Below, piece after piece: positions 27,181 to 37,303 of a stretch of DNA of 64,000 nucleotides (position 1 is its first letter; each line of letters starts with the position of its first letter). This DNA is from Chloroflexota bacterium (GTDB taxonomy: Bacteria; Chloroflexota; UBA6077; JACCZL01). The stretch is taken from contig JAUJPG010000017.1 in NCBI GenBank assembly GCA_030447245.1, forward strand, positions 1 through 64,000, given 5' to 3'. Both the position numbers and the translations under genes were made by a program. The notes below the pieces were generated by a model. The model made no database searches. It was not told the DNA's origin and saw only the letters and a list, made by a program, of their open reading frames with translations.

Positions 27181-27429
27181 TTACCTGCGTTCCGCTTCGT
27201 CCCGCAGGCGATCAGCCGTCCTCTCCGCCTGGATTGTCGGCGAGTTGATTGCATTGCCGACAGCACCCTTGATCGTGCCCTTCGATTCCTTCACTGCGCC
27301 GACTACTTTTCGCGCGGTTTCGGTGGCCTTCTGCCGGGTTGCACCCTCAGTCTCAAGCGCATCGTCGCCGGCGAGCCTGCCCACGCTTTTCTTCAACGCG
27401 CCCTTCATCTCGTCCGATCGGCCGGTCAT
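27181..27429 (-). CDS. CsbD-like stress protein
   Basis: 82 residues, hydrophilic and all-helical. MKGALKKSVGRLAGDDALETEGATRQKATE matches the CsbD core (GxxxxxxGxxxxDxxLxxEGxxxxxxG), with shared Gly and Asp-Leu-Glu positions (quoted motif split). CsbD proteins are small, general-stress-induced in Bacillus; the molecular role is unknown. Two ATGs four codons apart compete as start. Stands alone. Confidence 0.78.
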   Translation of the reverse strand: MTGRSDEMKGALKKSVGRLAGDDALETEGATRQKATETARKVVGAVKESKGTIKGAVGNAINSPTIQAERTADRLRDEAERR

Positions 27430-27649
27430 GATGGCCGTCACGTGTCGAATCGCTCACCCGGCGGCGCCGCTTCCAAGCGCGAAGCACATTTCGTGCCGTG
27501 GCGCTCTGGTTTGCGGGATGCGCCATTGGTCAATCGAGACCATCGGAGAGCGCCGGCCTGTCGGGCCAGCTGATGCGTCTTGACGGCGTTATGGCGGGGC
27601 CCGCATAATCCCGCGCCGGAGACCCGTCGTCGCGACACTGAGGTGGGCA

Positions 27650-28357
27650 CTGGAGCTTCGAGAAGCGCTCGGGATCCTGCGCAGACGCTGGTGGGTGGTG
27701 ATCCTGGTCGCTTGCAGCGCGGCTGCCGGGGCGTACCTCTACACCAGGCTGCAAGCGGCAGTGTTCCGTTCGTCAGTGCGGTTAGAAGTCAGCGCGCGCT
27801 TTGACAATGGGCAGCAGCTGGCTCTGGAGCGGCTCCTGCCGCAGCTCGCCGCCCGGGTGCGAACCACCGATGTAGCGCGCGAAGTGGATGGACGGCTGCA
27901 ACTCGATCTTGGAACCGATGCGATCCTCGCCAGGTTGCGGGCGGAGTCATTCGCGCAGAATGGCCAGATCCTGATCGAAGCTGACGACGTGGACCCCGCG
28001 CGGGTTGAGGCGATTGTGTCTGCCACTGCCCGCGTCTTCGAGGAGCAGCACGCGGCGAGGAACCAGGGCATCCCCTATCAGGATCGCGCGCTTGTGACGA
28101 TCCTCGATCGGCCCACGCCGGCGCGGCTAGTTTGGCCCCAGACCCGGACGCTCGTTAGCGTGGCGGTGCTGCTTGGCGCGATGGCGGGCGTTCTGCTAGC
28201 GCTGGGCTTGGAATACGCCGATGACACCCTCAAGAGTGCCGAGGACGTTGAGCGGACCTTAGCGCTGCACACGCTCGGATGGTTGCCCGCGGGCGCCGCG
28301 TTACTGCACACGTCAGCCGCCGAACCGGCGTCGGCTGCCAGGGAGGCGCGTGGTTGA
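27650..28357 (+). CDS. Wzz/Wzc-type chain-length or capsule export protein, probable CTG start
   Basis: About 235 residues with the polysaccharide copolymerase layout: a short cytoplasmic start LELREALGILRRRWW, a first helix (VVILVACSAAAGAYL), a periplasmic domain, and a second helix near 170-190 (LVSVAVLLGAMAGVLLALGLEYADDTLKS, described in part). The ADDTLKSAEDVERTLALHTLGWLP tail is standard for proteins paired with tyrosine kinases. No ATG, GTG or TTG lies before the homologous N-terminus; the CTG has GAGG six bases upstream, so CTG initiation is inferred; a GTG 15 codons later would cut into the first helix. Followed by the broken kinase gene and rfbA-rfbB. Confidence 0.75.
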   Translation: MELREALGILRRRWWVVILVACSAAAGAYLYTRLQAAVFRSSVRLEVSARFDNGQQLALERLLPQLAARVRTTDVAREVDGRLQLDLGTDAILARLRAESFAQNGQILIEADDVDPARVEAIVSATARVFEEQHAARNQGIPYQDRALVTILDRPTPARLVWPQTRTLVSVAVLLGAMAGVLLALGLEYADDTLKSAEDVERTLALHTLGWLPAGAALLHTSAAEPASAAREARG

Positions 28358-28989
28358 GGCGCGGCGGCGAGCATGGCAACGGGAGTAACGGCCTGGTCGC
28401 TGCGCGCTCACCCCGCTCCCAAGAGGCCGAGTTGTACCGTATGTTGCGAACAAACATCCAGTTCGCAAGCCTGGATCTGCCACTCCGCACTCTTCTGGTG
28501 ACGAGTGCCGCGCCGATCTAAGGCAAGTCTACGGTGCTGGCAAATCTCGCGACGACCTTTGCGGAAAGCGGCAAGCGCGTCACCGCGGTGGATTGTGACC
28601 TCCGCCGGCCCGGACTACACCGGCTGTTTGGCGTGGCGGAGGCGCCGGGCCTCACGACTATGATTCTCGACCCGAACGCCGAACTTCCACTGCAAGCAAC
28701 CTCCGTGCCGAATCTGGAAGTACTCGCAAGCGGGCCGCTGCCGCCGAATCCGGCCGAAATTCTGGCCTCGGAGCCAATGGTCGGACTTATTTCTCAGTTG
28801 TCCGACGCGGCAGCACTCGCGGCCCGGGTGGACGGCGTGCTCCTTGTAGTCGACGCGGGTCGAACGCGGCGGGAGACTGCGCGCCAGGCCAAGGAGCAGT
28901 TGGCGCGGGTAGGTGCGCGGCTGCTTGGCGTTGTCTTGAACAACGTCAGTCGGGGGCGCGGCTTGTATGACTATGACAATAGCCGCTGA
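28354..28989 (+). pseudogene. Capsular tyrosine kinase-like (CpsD/BY-kinase) gene, disrupted
   Basis: N-terminal residues EAELYRMLRTNIQFASLDLPLRTLLVTSA (partly quoted) match BY-kinases. Where the P-loop should read APGEGKST the DNA reads A-P-I-stop-G-K-S-T: TAA replaces Glu (28519-28521) and Ile replaces Gly. The frame continues unshifted through VDCDLRRPGLHRLFG and VLASGPLPPNPAEIL. In the second half about 15 residues are missing between LISQLSD and AAALAARVDG, exactly where the Walker B strand with an Asp-Ser-Pro-Pro motif belongs. Two independent lesions in the ATP site mean a dead gene. The start TTG overlaps the Wzz-like stop by 4 nt. Confidence 0.85.
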
Positions 28990-29013
28990 GCGGCGGACTG
29001 GAAGGCGCGCAGC

Positions 29014-29772
29014 ATGAAGGGCGTTATCCTTGCAGGCGGGAGCGGCACACGCCTCCACCCCATGACCCGAATCACCAACAAGCATCTCCTGCCCGTCTAC
29101 GACAAGCCGATGATCTACTACCCAATCGAGACGCTGGTCAACGCCGGAATCCGGGACATCATGGTCGTGACCGGTGGCAACCACGCGGGCGAGTTCCTGC
29201 GGCTCCTTGGCGATGGGGCCGAATTTGGCCTGAAGCACCTGAGCTACAGCTACCAGGAGAAGGCAGGCGGCATCGCGGAGGCGCTCGGCCTGGCCGAGCA
29301 CTTCGTGGACGGTGACCGCTTCTTGGTGATGTTGGGCGACAACATCGTCGAACAATCGATCGCTCCGTACGTCGACAACTTCCGGGCGCAGCAGCGGGGC
29401 GGCCGGCTCCTCCTGAAGAACATGGACGATCCCGAGCACCTCCGTCACCTGGGTGTTCCGATCATCGAGAACGGCCGCCTTCGCTTCATCCGGGAGAAGC
29501 CGCAAACCCCACCTTCGCCCTACGCGGTCATCGGCGTGTATATGTACGATCCGTCCGTGTTCGAGATCGTCCGTGCCCTTCGACCCTCGGGACGCGGCGA
29601 GCTCGAGATCACCGACGTCAACAACGCCTACATCGACCGCGAGGAGATGGAGTTCGACGTCATTGACGGCTTCTGGGGCGACGCTGGCGAGTCGATCGAC
29701 GTGTACTACGAAGTGATCGACTTTGTTCGGGCGCACGGAGTCAACAAGGCCCCGGCGATGGCGGGCCGGTGA
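29014..29772 (+). CDS. rfbA: Glucose-1-phosphate thymidylyltransferase
   Basis: 252 residues: makes dTDP-glucose from dTTP and glucose-1-phosphate, first step of dTDP-L-rhamnose synthesis. Shows MKGVILAGGSGTRLHPMT (nucleotide-binding loop), KHLLPVYDKPMIYYPIETL, the substrate loop YQEKAGGIAEALGLAE and LGDN near residue 110 as metal-binding Asp. It lacks the extra C-terminal part of longer homologues, so it belongs to the short RmlA class. Good RBS (GGAAGG) before the ATG. Overlaps rfbB by 4 nt (GTGA). Confidence 0.94.
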   Translation: MKGVILAGGSGTRLHPMTRITNKHLLPVYDKPMIYYPIETLVNAGIRDIMVVTGGNHAGEFLRLLGDGAEFGLKHLSYSYQEKAGGIAEALGLAEHFVDGDRFLVMLGDNIVEQSIAPYVDNFRAQQRGGRLLLKNMDDPEHLRHLGVPIIENGRLRFIREKPQTPPSPYAVIGVYMYDPSVFEIVRALRPSGRGELEITDVNNAYIDREEMEFDVIDGFWGDAGESIDVYYEVIDFVRAHGVNKAPAMAGR

Positions 29773-30770
29773 AGCTACTCGTCACCGGCGGCGCAGGGTT
29801 CATCGGCAGTACGTTTGCGCGCTACATGCTGGCACGATACCCCGAATACCGCGTGACGGTGCTCGACAAGTTGACCTATGCCGGCAATACCGCCAACCTG
29901 CGTGACGTGTGGGATGATCAGCGGTTCGAGTTTGTCCAGGGCGACATCGCCGACGCGTCGCTCGCTGACCGGCTGGTAGCTGACGCAGACGTCCTGGTGA
30001 ACTTCGCCGCGGAGACCCACGTCGACCGCTCGATCATGGACGCGGGGGCCTTCATCGAAACGGATGTCCGTGGAACCTGGGTTTTGCTGGAGGCAGCCCG
30101 GCGACACGGCCTTGGCCGCTTCGTCCAGGTGAGTACCGACGAAGTGTACGGCGAGGTTGAGACGGGCTCGTCGCGTGAGACTGACCCACTGGCGCCGCGC
30201 TCGCCGTACTCTGCGAGCAAGGCAGCCGGGGACCTGATGATCGGTGCATATCGAGCCACGTATGGCCTTCCAATCTGCATCACGCGAGGCTCAAACACGA
30301 TCGGTCCGCATCAGTATCCAGAGAAGGTCGTTCCCGTGTTCGTGACGAACGCCCTGGACGACCTGCCGCTACCAGTCTACGGCGACGGCGGCGCCCTCCG
30401 CGACTACGTCTACGTCACCGATCATTGCAGTGGGATTGACACGGTCCTCCACCGAGGGCGGAAAGGGGAGATCTACAACATCGGCGGTGGCAACCAGGTC
30501 AACACGCTCCAGCTTGCGCGGGCGATTCTGGGCCGGCTCGGCAAGCCGGACAGCCTGATCCAGCTCGTGCCAGACCGGCCAGGTCATGACCGCCGTTACA
30601 GCCTTGACTGCGAGAAGCTGGCGGGGCTCGGTTGGCGCCCGGAGCACAGTTTTGAATCCGCGCTGGCGTCTACGGTCGACTGGTACCTGGAGAACGAGTG
30701 GTGGTGGCGCCCATTGAAGTCTGGCGAGTATTTCGACTACTACCACCGCAACTACGGCGCACGCGGTTAG
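29769..30770 (+). CDS. rfbB: dTDP-glucose 4,6-dehydratase
   Basis: 333 residues, extended short-chain dehydrogenase. VTGGAGFIGSTFARYML is the NAD loop; NFAAETHVDRSI, STDEVYGEV and YSASKAAGDLM hold the catalytic Thr, Asp-Glu and Tyr-Lys residues, followed by TRGSNTIGPHQYPEK. Converts dTDP-glucose to the 4-keto-6-deoxy sugar, second rhamnose step; rfbC and rfbD are not in the window. GTG start overlaps the rfbA stop. Confidence 0.94.
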   Translation: MKLLVTGGAGFIGSTFARYMLARYPEYRVTVLDKLTYAGNTANLRDVWDDQRFEFVQGDIADASLADRLVADADVLVNFAAETHVDRSIMDAGAFIETDVRGTWVLLEAARRHGLGRFVQVSTDEVYGEVETGSSRETDPLAPRSPYSASKAAGDLMIGAYRATYGLPICITRGSNTIGPHQYPEKVVPVFVTNALDDLPLPVYGDGGALRDYVYVTDHCSGIDTVLHRGRKGEIYNIGGGNQVNTLQLARAILGRLGKPDSLIQLVPDRPGHDRRYSLDCEKLAGLGWRPEHSFESALASTVDWYLENEWWWRPLKSGEYFDYYHRNYGARG

Positions 30771-30867
30771 CGGATGGCCGCAGCTTCGTCGAGCGGCACC
30801 TAGTCCCGTCCTCACGCGGTCGGGGTCATGGGAGCGCCAGAGCGTCCGTATCCACCGAGTGCGCGGT

Positions 30868-30876
30868 TGGTATACT
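30868..30876 (+). promoter_or_regulatory. Extended -10 promoter for purA
   Basis: TGGTATACT sits about 62 nt before the purA start, in a 167-bp gap, so purA is transcribed separately from rfbB. Same extended -10 string as upstream of yqeY. No clear -35. Confidence 0.5.
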
Positions 30877-30937
30877 GCCGCCGATTCTGCCCGTGGTGCG
30901 AGCTGGTCTGGCAATGTAAGCCGATCGGAGATTGCAA

Positions 30938-32221
<1,284 letters not shown>

Positions 32222-32282
32222 TTGAGCGTGCCGCTCGATCAGAGCGTGGCTTGACGAGCCTTCCGACTGAAACATCGGTGCC

Positions 32283-34517
32283 GTGATCGAGCGAACGGTG
32301 CTCAAGGAGCACCAGATGTTTCTGGTGAGTGACACGACCGGGGACATCGGCTCCCACAACATCGACGGCCAGGGGCTCTACTGGCGCGACACCCGCTTCC
32401 TCAGCCTCTATGAGCTGACCTTGGACGGCGGACGTCCCCAACTCCTATCGGCCACCGGCGAATACAGCTTCATGACCACGTTGCAGTTCGCGAACGCCGC
32501 GTTCCGTACGGCAGACGGCGTACCCGTGCCGGCGCGAAGCATCAGCATTCGTCGCAACCGCTTCCTCCGCGGCGCCCTGCACGAGCGGATTGGAGTGCTC
32601 AACTACAACCCATTCGCGGTGCGGCTACGAGTGAGTCTGGCATTCGGATCGGACTTCCGGGACATGTTCGACGTGCGCGGCTACATGCGTCGCTCGAAGC
32701 ATGGCGCAATCGATCCGCCACGCTGGGATGCTACGTCGGTCTTGCTCGGGTACACCGGCCTCGATGGCATCCGCCGCGAGACCACCGTCGCTTTCGATCA
32801 GCAGCCTGACAACGTCGTGACGCACGTGCCATTAACTCCGCCCCCCCACGATCTGGTCACACTGCCAGGCATCAGTGGAGCGGGAGACCCTCGCGGGGAG
32901 ATCCCGATCGTACCCCCGAGCGCCACGGTCGTTTTCGACCTGGACCTCGCACCTGGGCGGTACGTCGCGCTCACGTTCCGGGTTGTGCCGAGTATCGCGA
33001 ACGTGCCGCTCGCTGGACCCGCGGAGCCATCGCTGGACGCCGAGTTCCTGATGATCCGTGCATCCTATGAGCGCTGGGAAGCCAGCTGCACGAAGATTGC
33101 GACCGACCATGAGATCTTTAATGCCGTCCTGTCGCGCTCGCTCTACGACCTTAGACTGCTCAGCGACCAGGTGGCGGGCGGCTACCTGCCATCGGCCGGC
33201 ATCCCGTGGTTCAGCGTACCGTTCGGGCGGGACAGCCTGATCACCGCCCTCCAAACCCTGAGCCTGCAGCCTGACATCGCCTGTGCAACGCTTCGCTTCC
33301 TGGCCGAACACCAGGGTACCGAGGTCAACGATTGGCGCGACGAGCAGCCAGGCCGGATCCTCCACGAGATCCGGATGGGCGAGTTAGCGACACTCGGCCA
33401 GGTGCCGCACACGCCCTACTATGGCAGCGTCGATGCGACTCCGCTTTTTCTGATCGCACTTGGCGAGTACCTGCGTTGGACCGGGGATTGGGACTTGGGT
33501 CGCCAGTTGCGGCCCAACGCGGTGGCCGCGCTGCGCTGGATCGACGAGTACGGTGATGTGGATGGCGACGGCTACGTCGAGTACCTCTGCCGGTCGGAGA
33601 ACGGCATCAGGAATCAGGGTTGGAAAGACTCGGGTGATGCGATCCGTCATCGCGACGGGCGCGCCGCCGAGGGGCCGATCGCGCTGGCGGAGATCCAGGG
33701 CTACGTGTATGCCGCTAAGGTGGCCATGGCAGGCTACTTCGCCGCGCTGGGCGAGTCCGCGTCGGCGGAGTCGCTGCTCGGTCAGGCGGCGGAGCTACGC
33801 CGCCGCTTCAACGATGAATGGTGGATAGAGCGCGAGGACTGTTTCGCGTTGGCGCTCGACCGAGACAAGGAACCGCTCGTTTCGGTCAGCTCGAACCCGG
33901 GGCATTGCCTGTGGTCCGGGCTGGTCGACGAACATCACGCCGGACGACTGGCGGACCGCCTGGTGAGTGACGATCTGCTCTGCGGCTGGGGAATTCGCAC
34001 GCTTAGCGCCGCCGAGCCAACGTTCAATCCGATGAGCTATCACAACGGCTCGGTATGGCCACACGACAATTCGCTTATCGTCGCGGGCCTGGCGCGGTAT
34101 GGGATGGACGCACGGGCGGCCCGGGTTGCCGATGAAGTCTTCGACGCAGCGGTGCGCTTTCCATCGCACCGGCTGCCGGAGCTGTACTGCGGCTTCGCGC
34201 GAGATTGGCGCTACTTTTCCATGCCGGCACAATATCCGGTTTCGTGCAGCCCGCAGGCGTGGGCGGCAGGATCAGTATTCCTTATCGTCCAAGCGCTGCT
34301 CGGGCTGGAGGCGGACGCCACGGCGGATCGCCTTGTCGTGCGCCCGACGTTGCTTGACCGCTTCGGCCGGTTGTCGGTGAAGAATCTCCGCGTTGGCCAG
34401 CACCGTGTCAGCTTTGACGTGCGTCGTGAGAACGGACGCGCGGTGGTGGACGTGCCCGACGGCGCACCTCTCGAGGTAGTGGTCGGGGCCCGAGGATTGC
34501 TGCGAGCGGGCTCATAG
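32283..34517 (+). CDS. Glycogen debranching enzyme-like (amylo-alpha-1,6-glucosidase, GDE_N plus (alpha/alpha)6 barrel)
   Basis: 744 residues, GTG start. The N-terminal GDE_N_bis beta-domain (about 1-270) opens VLKEHQMFLVSDTTGDI and GLYWRDTRFLSLYEL. The (alpha/alpha)6 catalytic barrel (about 285-700) contains GIPWFSVPFGRDSLIT, LHEIRMGELATLGQVPHTPYYGSVDATPLF (split), GYVEY, NQGWKDSGDAI and YHNGSVWPHDN, the last two with acidic and His residues placed as in glycoside hydrolase family 15/63-like enzymes. Probably acts on alpha-1,6 branches or a related alpha-glucoside. Lies 61 nt after purA; the 3' neighbour is the broken murG-like gene on the other strand. Confidence 0.9.
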   Translation: MIERTVLKEHQMFLVSDTTGDIGSHNIDGQGLYWRDTRFLSLYELTLDGGRPQLLSATGEYSFMTTLQFANAAFRTADGVPVPARSISIRRNRFLRGALHERIGVLNYNPFAVRLRVSLAFGSDFRDMFDVRGYMRRSKHGAIDPPRWDATSVLLGYTGLDGIRRETTVAFDQQPDNVVTHVPLTPPPHDLVTLPGISGAGDPRGEIPIVPPSATVVFDLDLAPGRYVALTFRVVPSIANVPLAGPAEPSLDAEFLMIRASYERWEASCTKIATDHEIFNAVLSRSLYDLRLLSDQVAGGYLPSAGIPWFSVPFGRDSLITALQTLSLQPDIACATLRFLAEHQGTEVNDWRDEQPGRILHEIRMGELATLGQVPHTPYYGSVDATPLFLIALGEYLRWTGDWDLGRQLRPNAVAALRWIDEYGDVDGDGYVEYLCRSENGIRNQGWKDSGDAIRHRDGRAAEGPIALAEIQGYVYAAKVAMAGYFAALGESASAESLLGQAAELRRRFNDEWWIEREDCFALALDRDKEPLVSVSSNPGHCLWSGLVDEHHAGRLADRLVSDDLLCGWGIRTLSAAEPTFNPMSYHNGSVWPHDNSLIVAGLARYGMDARAARVADEVFDAAVRFPSHRLPELYCGFARDWRYFSMPAQYPVSCSPQAWAAGSVFLIVQALLGLEADATADRLVVRPTLLDRFGRLSVKNLRVGQHRVSFDVRRENGRAVVDVPDGAPLEVVVGARGLLRAGS

Positions 34518-34542
34518 TAGACCGCCGGCGGCGGCTTGGAAG

Positions 34543-35287
34543 TCAGGCTGGTCGAGGCTGTCGGCGCCCGAGGGTCGCCACCTCATCCGCCAGGCGTGCT
34601 GCGGCATCTCTCGGCATGATCTCCGAGATCGCGGCAGCAAGCGCGTGGCGCCGATCCTCCCGGGTGAGTAGGTCGCGGACCACCGCCACCAGGCAAGTCG
34701 GGGTGAGACCGTATTCGTGGCAGACGATCGCGCCGTTCTGGATTGAAGCCGAGCGCGGCGACCTCTCGAGCGTTGCCCCGGAGGACGCGCGATCGTACCG
34801 GATTGCCGCGCAGCCGAGTCCGGCAGGCCGGAGAGTGGCCGAGCGTCTCCGGCATGCTGACAGTGATTCGGTGGGCGAGCGGGACGAGGAGACGATTGGC
34901 GAGCCCCGGGACGACGTCCTGCTGATGGATGAGGATCGGCACGCCGGTCCACCTCGCGGCGGCAAGTGGCGCAACGCTGGCGAACCCACCAGCGCCGAAC
35001 CCGATGTCGGGGCGGAATCGGCGGACATACCGGAGCGATTCGACAAAACCGGAAGCTACCCGCCACACGTCGGTCAAGTTGCGGGTGCTCCAGTATCGGC
35101 GGAGCTTGCCAGCTGAGACTCCGACGTACGGGATTCCCTCGTCCGCGACGAGGCGCACCTCCGGACCGTCCCGCGTACCGACGTACAGGAACACCATGTT
35201 GGGCTCGCGTCGACGAAGCTCGTCAGCAACCGCGAGGAGCGGAGTCGCCGAGCCGCCGGAGCCTCCTCCGGCGAGCAATACGCGCAC
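34543..35287 (-). pseudogene. murG-like glycosyltransferase with internal deletion and frameshift
   Basis: The 5' part is a clear MurG N-domain: GTG start with GGGAGAG upstream, LLAGGGSGGSATPLLAVADELRRR, YVGVSAGKLRRYW, FGAGGFASVAPLAAARWTGVPILIHQQDVVPGLANRLL (described in part). After RGNPVRSRVLRGN the sequence jumps: about 110 residues holding the UDP-GlcNAc-binding region are missing, and the last 60 residues (TCLVAVVRDLLTREDRRHAL, DAAARLADEVATL) are in another frame. The gene is about 745 bp against the usual 1080. It sits outside any cell-wall cluster, so a functional murG must exist elsewhere if this was ever the main copy. Confidence 0.85.
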
Positions 35288-36174
35288 GTAGTCTCTCCCG
35301 GGCCGAGTATACCGCCGATTGGCGGCCGTGGTCCGGTGGGCGCCGGCAGGTCTTTCCTGCTGAGCGTGCCGCGGCACCAGGGCCCGTCTCGGCACCTGTG
35401 CGCCGGGGCGCCCATTGGCGATGGTCGCAGTGCGCGGGGAGGCGGCGGTCGGGGGCGGCCGCGCGGACGGCCGTGGGATAGTGGGCGCGAACAAGGGTGG
35501 CGCGGCAGCGGATGCCGTGCACGGCGGCGCGCGCCTCGGGATCGCTGGCCACGGCGCCCGGCGACGAACGCAGGGACGCCAGTAGCAGGTTGGGTCGAGA
35601 TGGTCGAATACCCCTGCCGCGTTGTCTGATGCAGCCACGCACAAACTGCGTCTCTGTGCCCGAAAGCGCTTTCCCCGCCCCGCTATCCCGAGGGTGAGGT
35701 CAACGAGGTGCTGGGCCGGTCCCAGGATGCACTTCGATCAGAGTAGGAGCGAGGAAATCGACGAGATCTCGAGGCGCGTGCGCGATCGGGTTGCTGGGCC
35801 AGAGCCGCAATCGACTCGCGGCCGGCACGGCCTGCCCAAGCGGCGGCGCGTCGTTGACCCAGAGGCCGCACATGGCGGCTACCTCCGGCTCGTCACGGGG
35901 GTCGCCGGGACAACGAAGGTCCAGGATGGCGCTGCATCGCCCGGCGGCCTGGTCCATCGCTGGATGGGTCTCAGCTCCTGAGAGAGGACCGCGGGGTGTC
36001 GCCGCGGTGCCAGCCTGTCAAGGACCTGCCGCTCTAAGCCATCGGGGTGGCCAGCAGCATTTTGAGGTGCAGGGGTAGGATCGAGGTCCGTCAGCGTCCG
36101 AGGACGAGACGCGGCGGGACGATGGGGCGACGGTCCCGCTGGTCGGCGGGGCGTAGTCCAGCGCCGAGACGCTG
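35288..36174. other. Non-coding or decayed stretch between murG remnant and insertion sequence
   Basis: 887 bp. One plus-strand frame around 35727-35981 starts MHFDQSRSEEIDEI and could be a remnant of a larger gene, but matches nothing I recognise. The last 200 bp may be the degenerate 5' half of the ISKra4-like transposase, in several frames. No structured RNA seen. Confidence 0.4.
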
Positions 36175-36900
36175 ATGATCGGCACGGTTGAGCCGGCTGT
36201 GGGCGGGGGGGATGCTCCAGAGCCGAGGGGAATCGATCCGACGTACTTCTCGTGGATGACGGACCGCGAGACATGCCGGCGGCTGGCGCTGGTCGAGACC
36301 CACCGCCGCGGGACCGAGACGGCCGGGACGGTGGTGGGCGTGCTGGACGGCGCCCGGCGGCTGCAAGGCTTCCTCGACTTCCATCGGTCGGATGCCGTGC
36401 GTGTGCTGGACTTCGGCCACGCGGTCGAGTACCTGAGCGCCGCGGCCCAGGAGCGGTTCAGGGCCCGCATGGCCGCGACGAGAGAGTGGATGGCGGGGCA
36501 CCGCCATGGGCTGCAACAGCGGGCGCCCGAGGAGAGCCTGGCGGCGCTGCGCCTCCTGCCGCCGGGATCCGCGCATGACACGGCGCTCGGCTACCTGGAG
36601 GCACGGCTCGAGCAGCTTCGCTACCCGAACTTCCGCCCGGCCGCCTAGCCGATCGGCGGTGGGGCGGTTGAGAGCACAGCAAGGTGGTAGTCGAGGTCCG
36701 CCTCGAGGGCAGCCGCATGCACGGGGCGCCCACCCACGTCAATCCGCTGCCCGCCCTGCGGACCATCGCCTGTGCGGATCGGTGGCACGAGGCCTGGCCC
36801 CAGATCGCCGCGCGCCTCCGTGCGTACACACGCGAGCGTCCAGCCTCACCCCCAAGGCCGCTTTCGAGACCAACGCCAGCCCCGTCGTCGCAGTGCCAAG
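36175..36900 (+). mobile_element. ISKra4-family transposase remnant
   Basis: The longest readable segment (157 codons) contains TYFSWMTDRETCRRLALVETHRRG, VLDGARRLQGFLDFHRSDAVRVLDFGHAVEYL and RLEQLRYPNFRPAA (partly quoted): the ISKra4 pattern in which the catalytic Asp lies in DGA and an Asp-Phe-x-His follows. A TAG then interrupts PIGGGAVES, and after a one-base shift the C-terminal block VVVEVRLEGSRMHGAPTHVNP and ACADRWHEAWPQIAARL reads on in a second frame. N-terminal third is not recognisable, so the element is dead. A second copy of its 3' end lies just downstream. Confidence 0.8.
36686..36899 (+). repeat. Copy A of duplicated ISKra4 3' end
   Basis: Starts gtagtcgaggtccgcctcga and runs through the transposase C-terminus to aacgccagccccgtcgtcgc and tgccaa. 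Near-identical to copy B about 380 bp downstream, with small indels and substitutions, so the duplication is not very recent. Confidence 0.85.
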
Positions 36901-36911
36901 GCCTGCCCGGG

Positions 36912-36964
36912 CCCCTCCGCCCGCCCCATCACCCACCCCTGCCCCGGCCCACACGCCGACAATC
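36912..36964. repeat. 53-bp direct repeat, copy 1
   Basis: Begins cccctccgcccgccccatca and ends cacgccgacaatc; identical to 38609-38661. It follows ISKra4 copy A and shows what lay at the far side of the IS3-like insertion in copy B. Confidence 0.95.
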
Positions 36965-36993
36965 AACGCCACCCCGTCGTCGCACTGCCAAGG

Positions 36994-37024
36994 TGGAGAT
37001 GACCCGTTTCCTTGATCAGGCGGT
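36994..37024. repeat. Solo IS3-like terminal fragment
   Basis: TGGAGATGACCCGTTTC followed closely by TGATCAGGCGG matches the left end of the IS3-like element at 37304-37342, less 9-10 internal bases. No transposase is attached, so this is the footprint of another copy or of a recombination event. Confidence 0.7.
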
Positions 37025-37067
37025 AGTGGAGGCGCGGTTGAGAGAGAGCGCCAGCAAGAAGACCTCG

Positions 37068-37299
37068 GTAGTCGAGGTCCGCCTCAAGTGCAGCCGCATG
37101 CACTGGGCGCCCACCCACGTCAATCCGCTGCTCGCCCTGCGGACCATCGCGTGTGCGGATCGGTGGCACGAGGCAGGCCCGCCGACAGCCCCAGATCGCC
37201 GCGCGCCTCCGCGCGCCGAACACAGCTCGCGCGAGCGTCCAGCCTCACGCCCTAAGGCCGCTTTCGAGACCAACGCCACCCCCGTCGTCGCACTGCCAG
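37068..37299 (+). repeat. Copy B of duplicated ISKra4 3' end
   Basis: Again encodes VVEVRLKCSRMHWAPTHVNP and ACADRWHEAG, then the same flank ending aacgccacccccgtcgtcgc. The IS3-like element begins directly afterwards. Slightly closer to the family consensus (MHWAP) than copy A. Confidence 0.85.
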
Positions 37300-37303
37300 T
37301 CGG

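Noticed and set aside
28519-28521. TAA in the kinase gene as possible recoding
   Set aside because: TAA is not a known Sec or Pyl codon, and a second lesion removes the Walker B region.
28615-29736. 373-codon minus-strand frame
   Set aside because: Antisense to rfbA and the kinase remnant, which are certain.
35622-35981. 119-codon plus-strand frame between murG and the ISKra4 remnant
   Set aside because: No recognised family and no ribosome site; kept only as a note on the gap.
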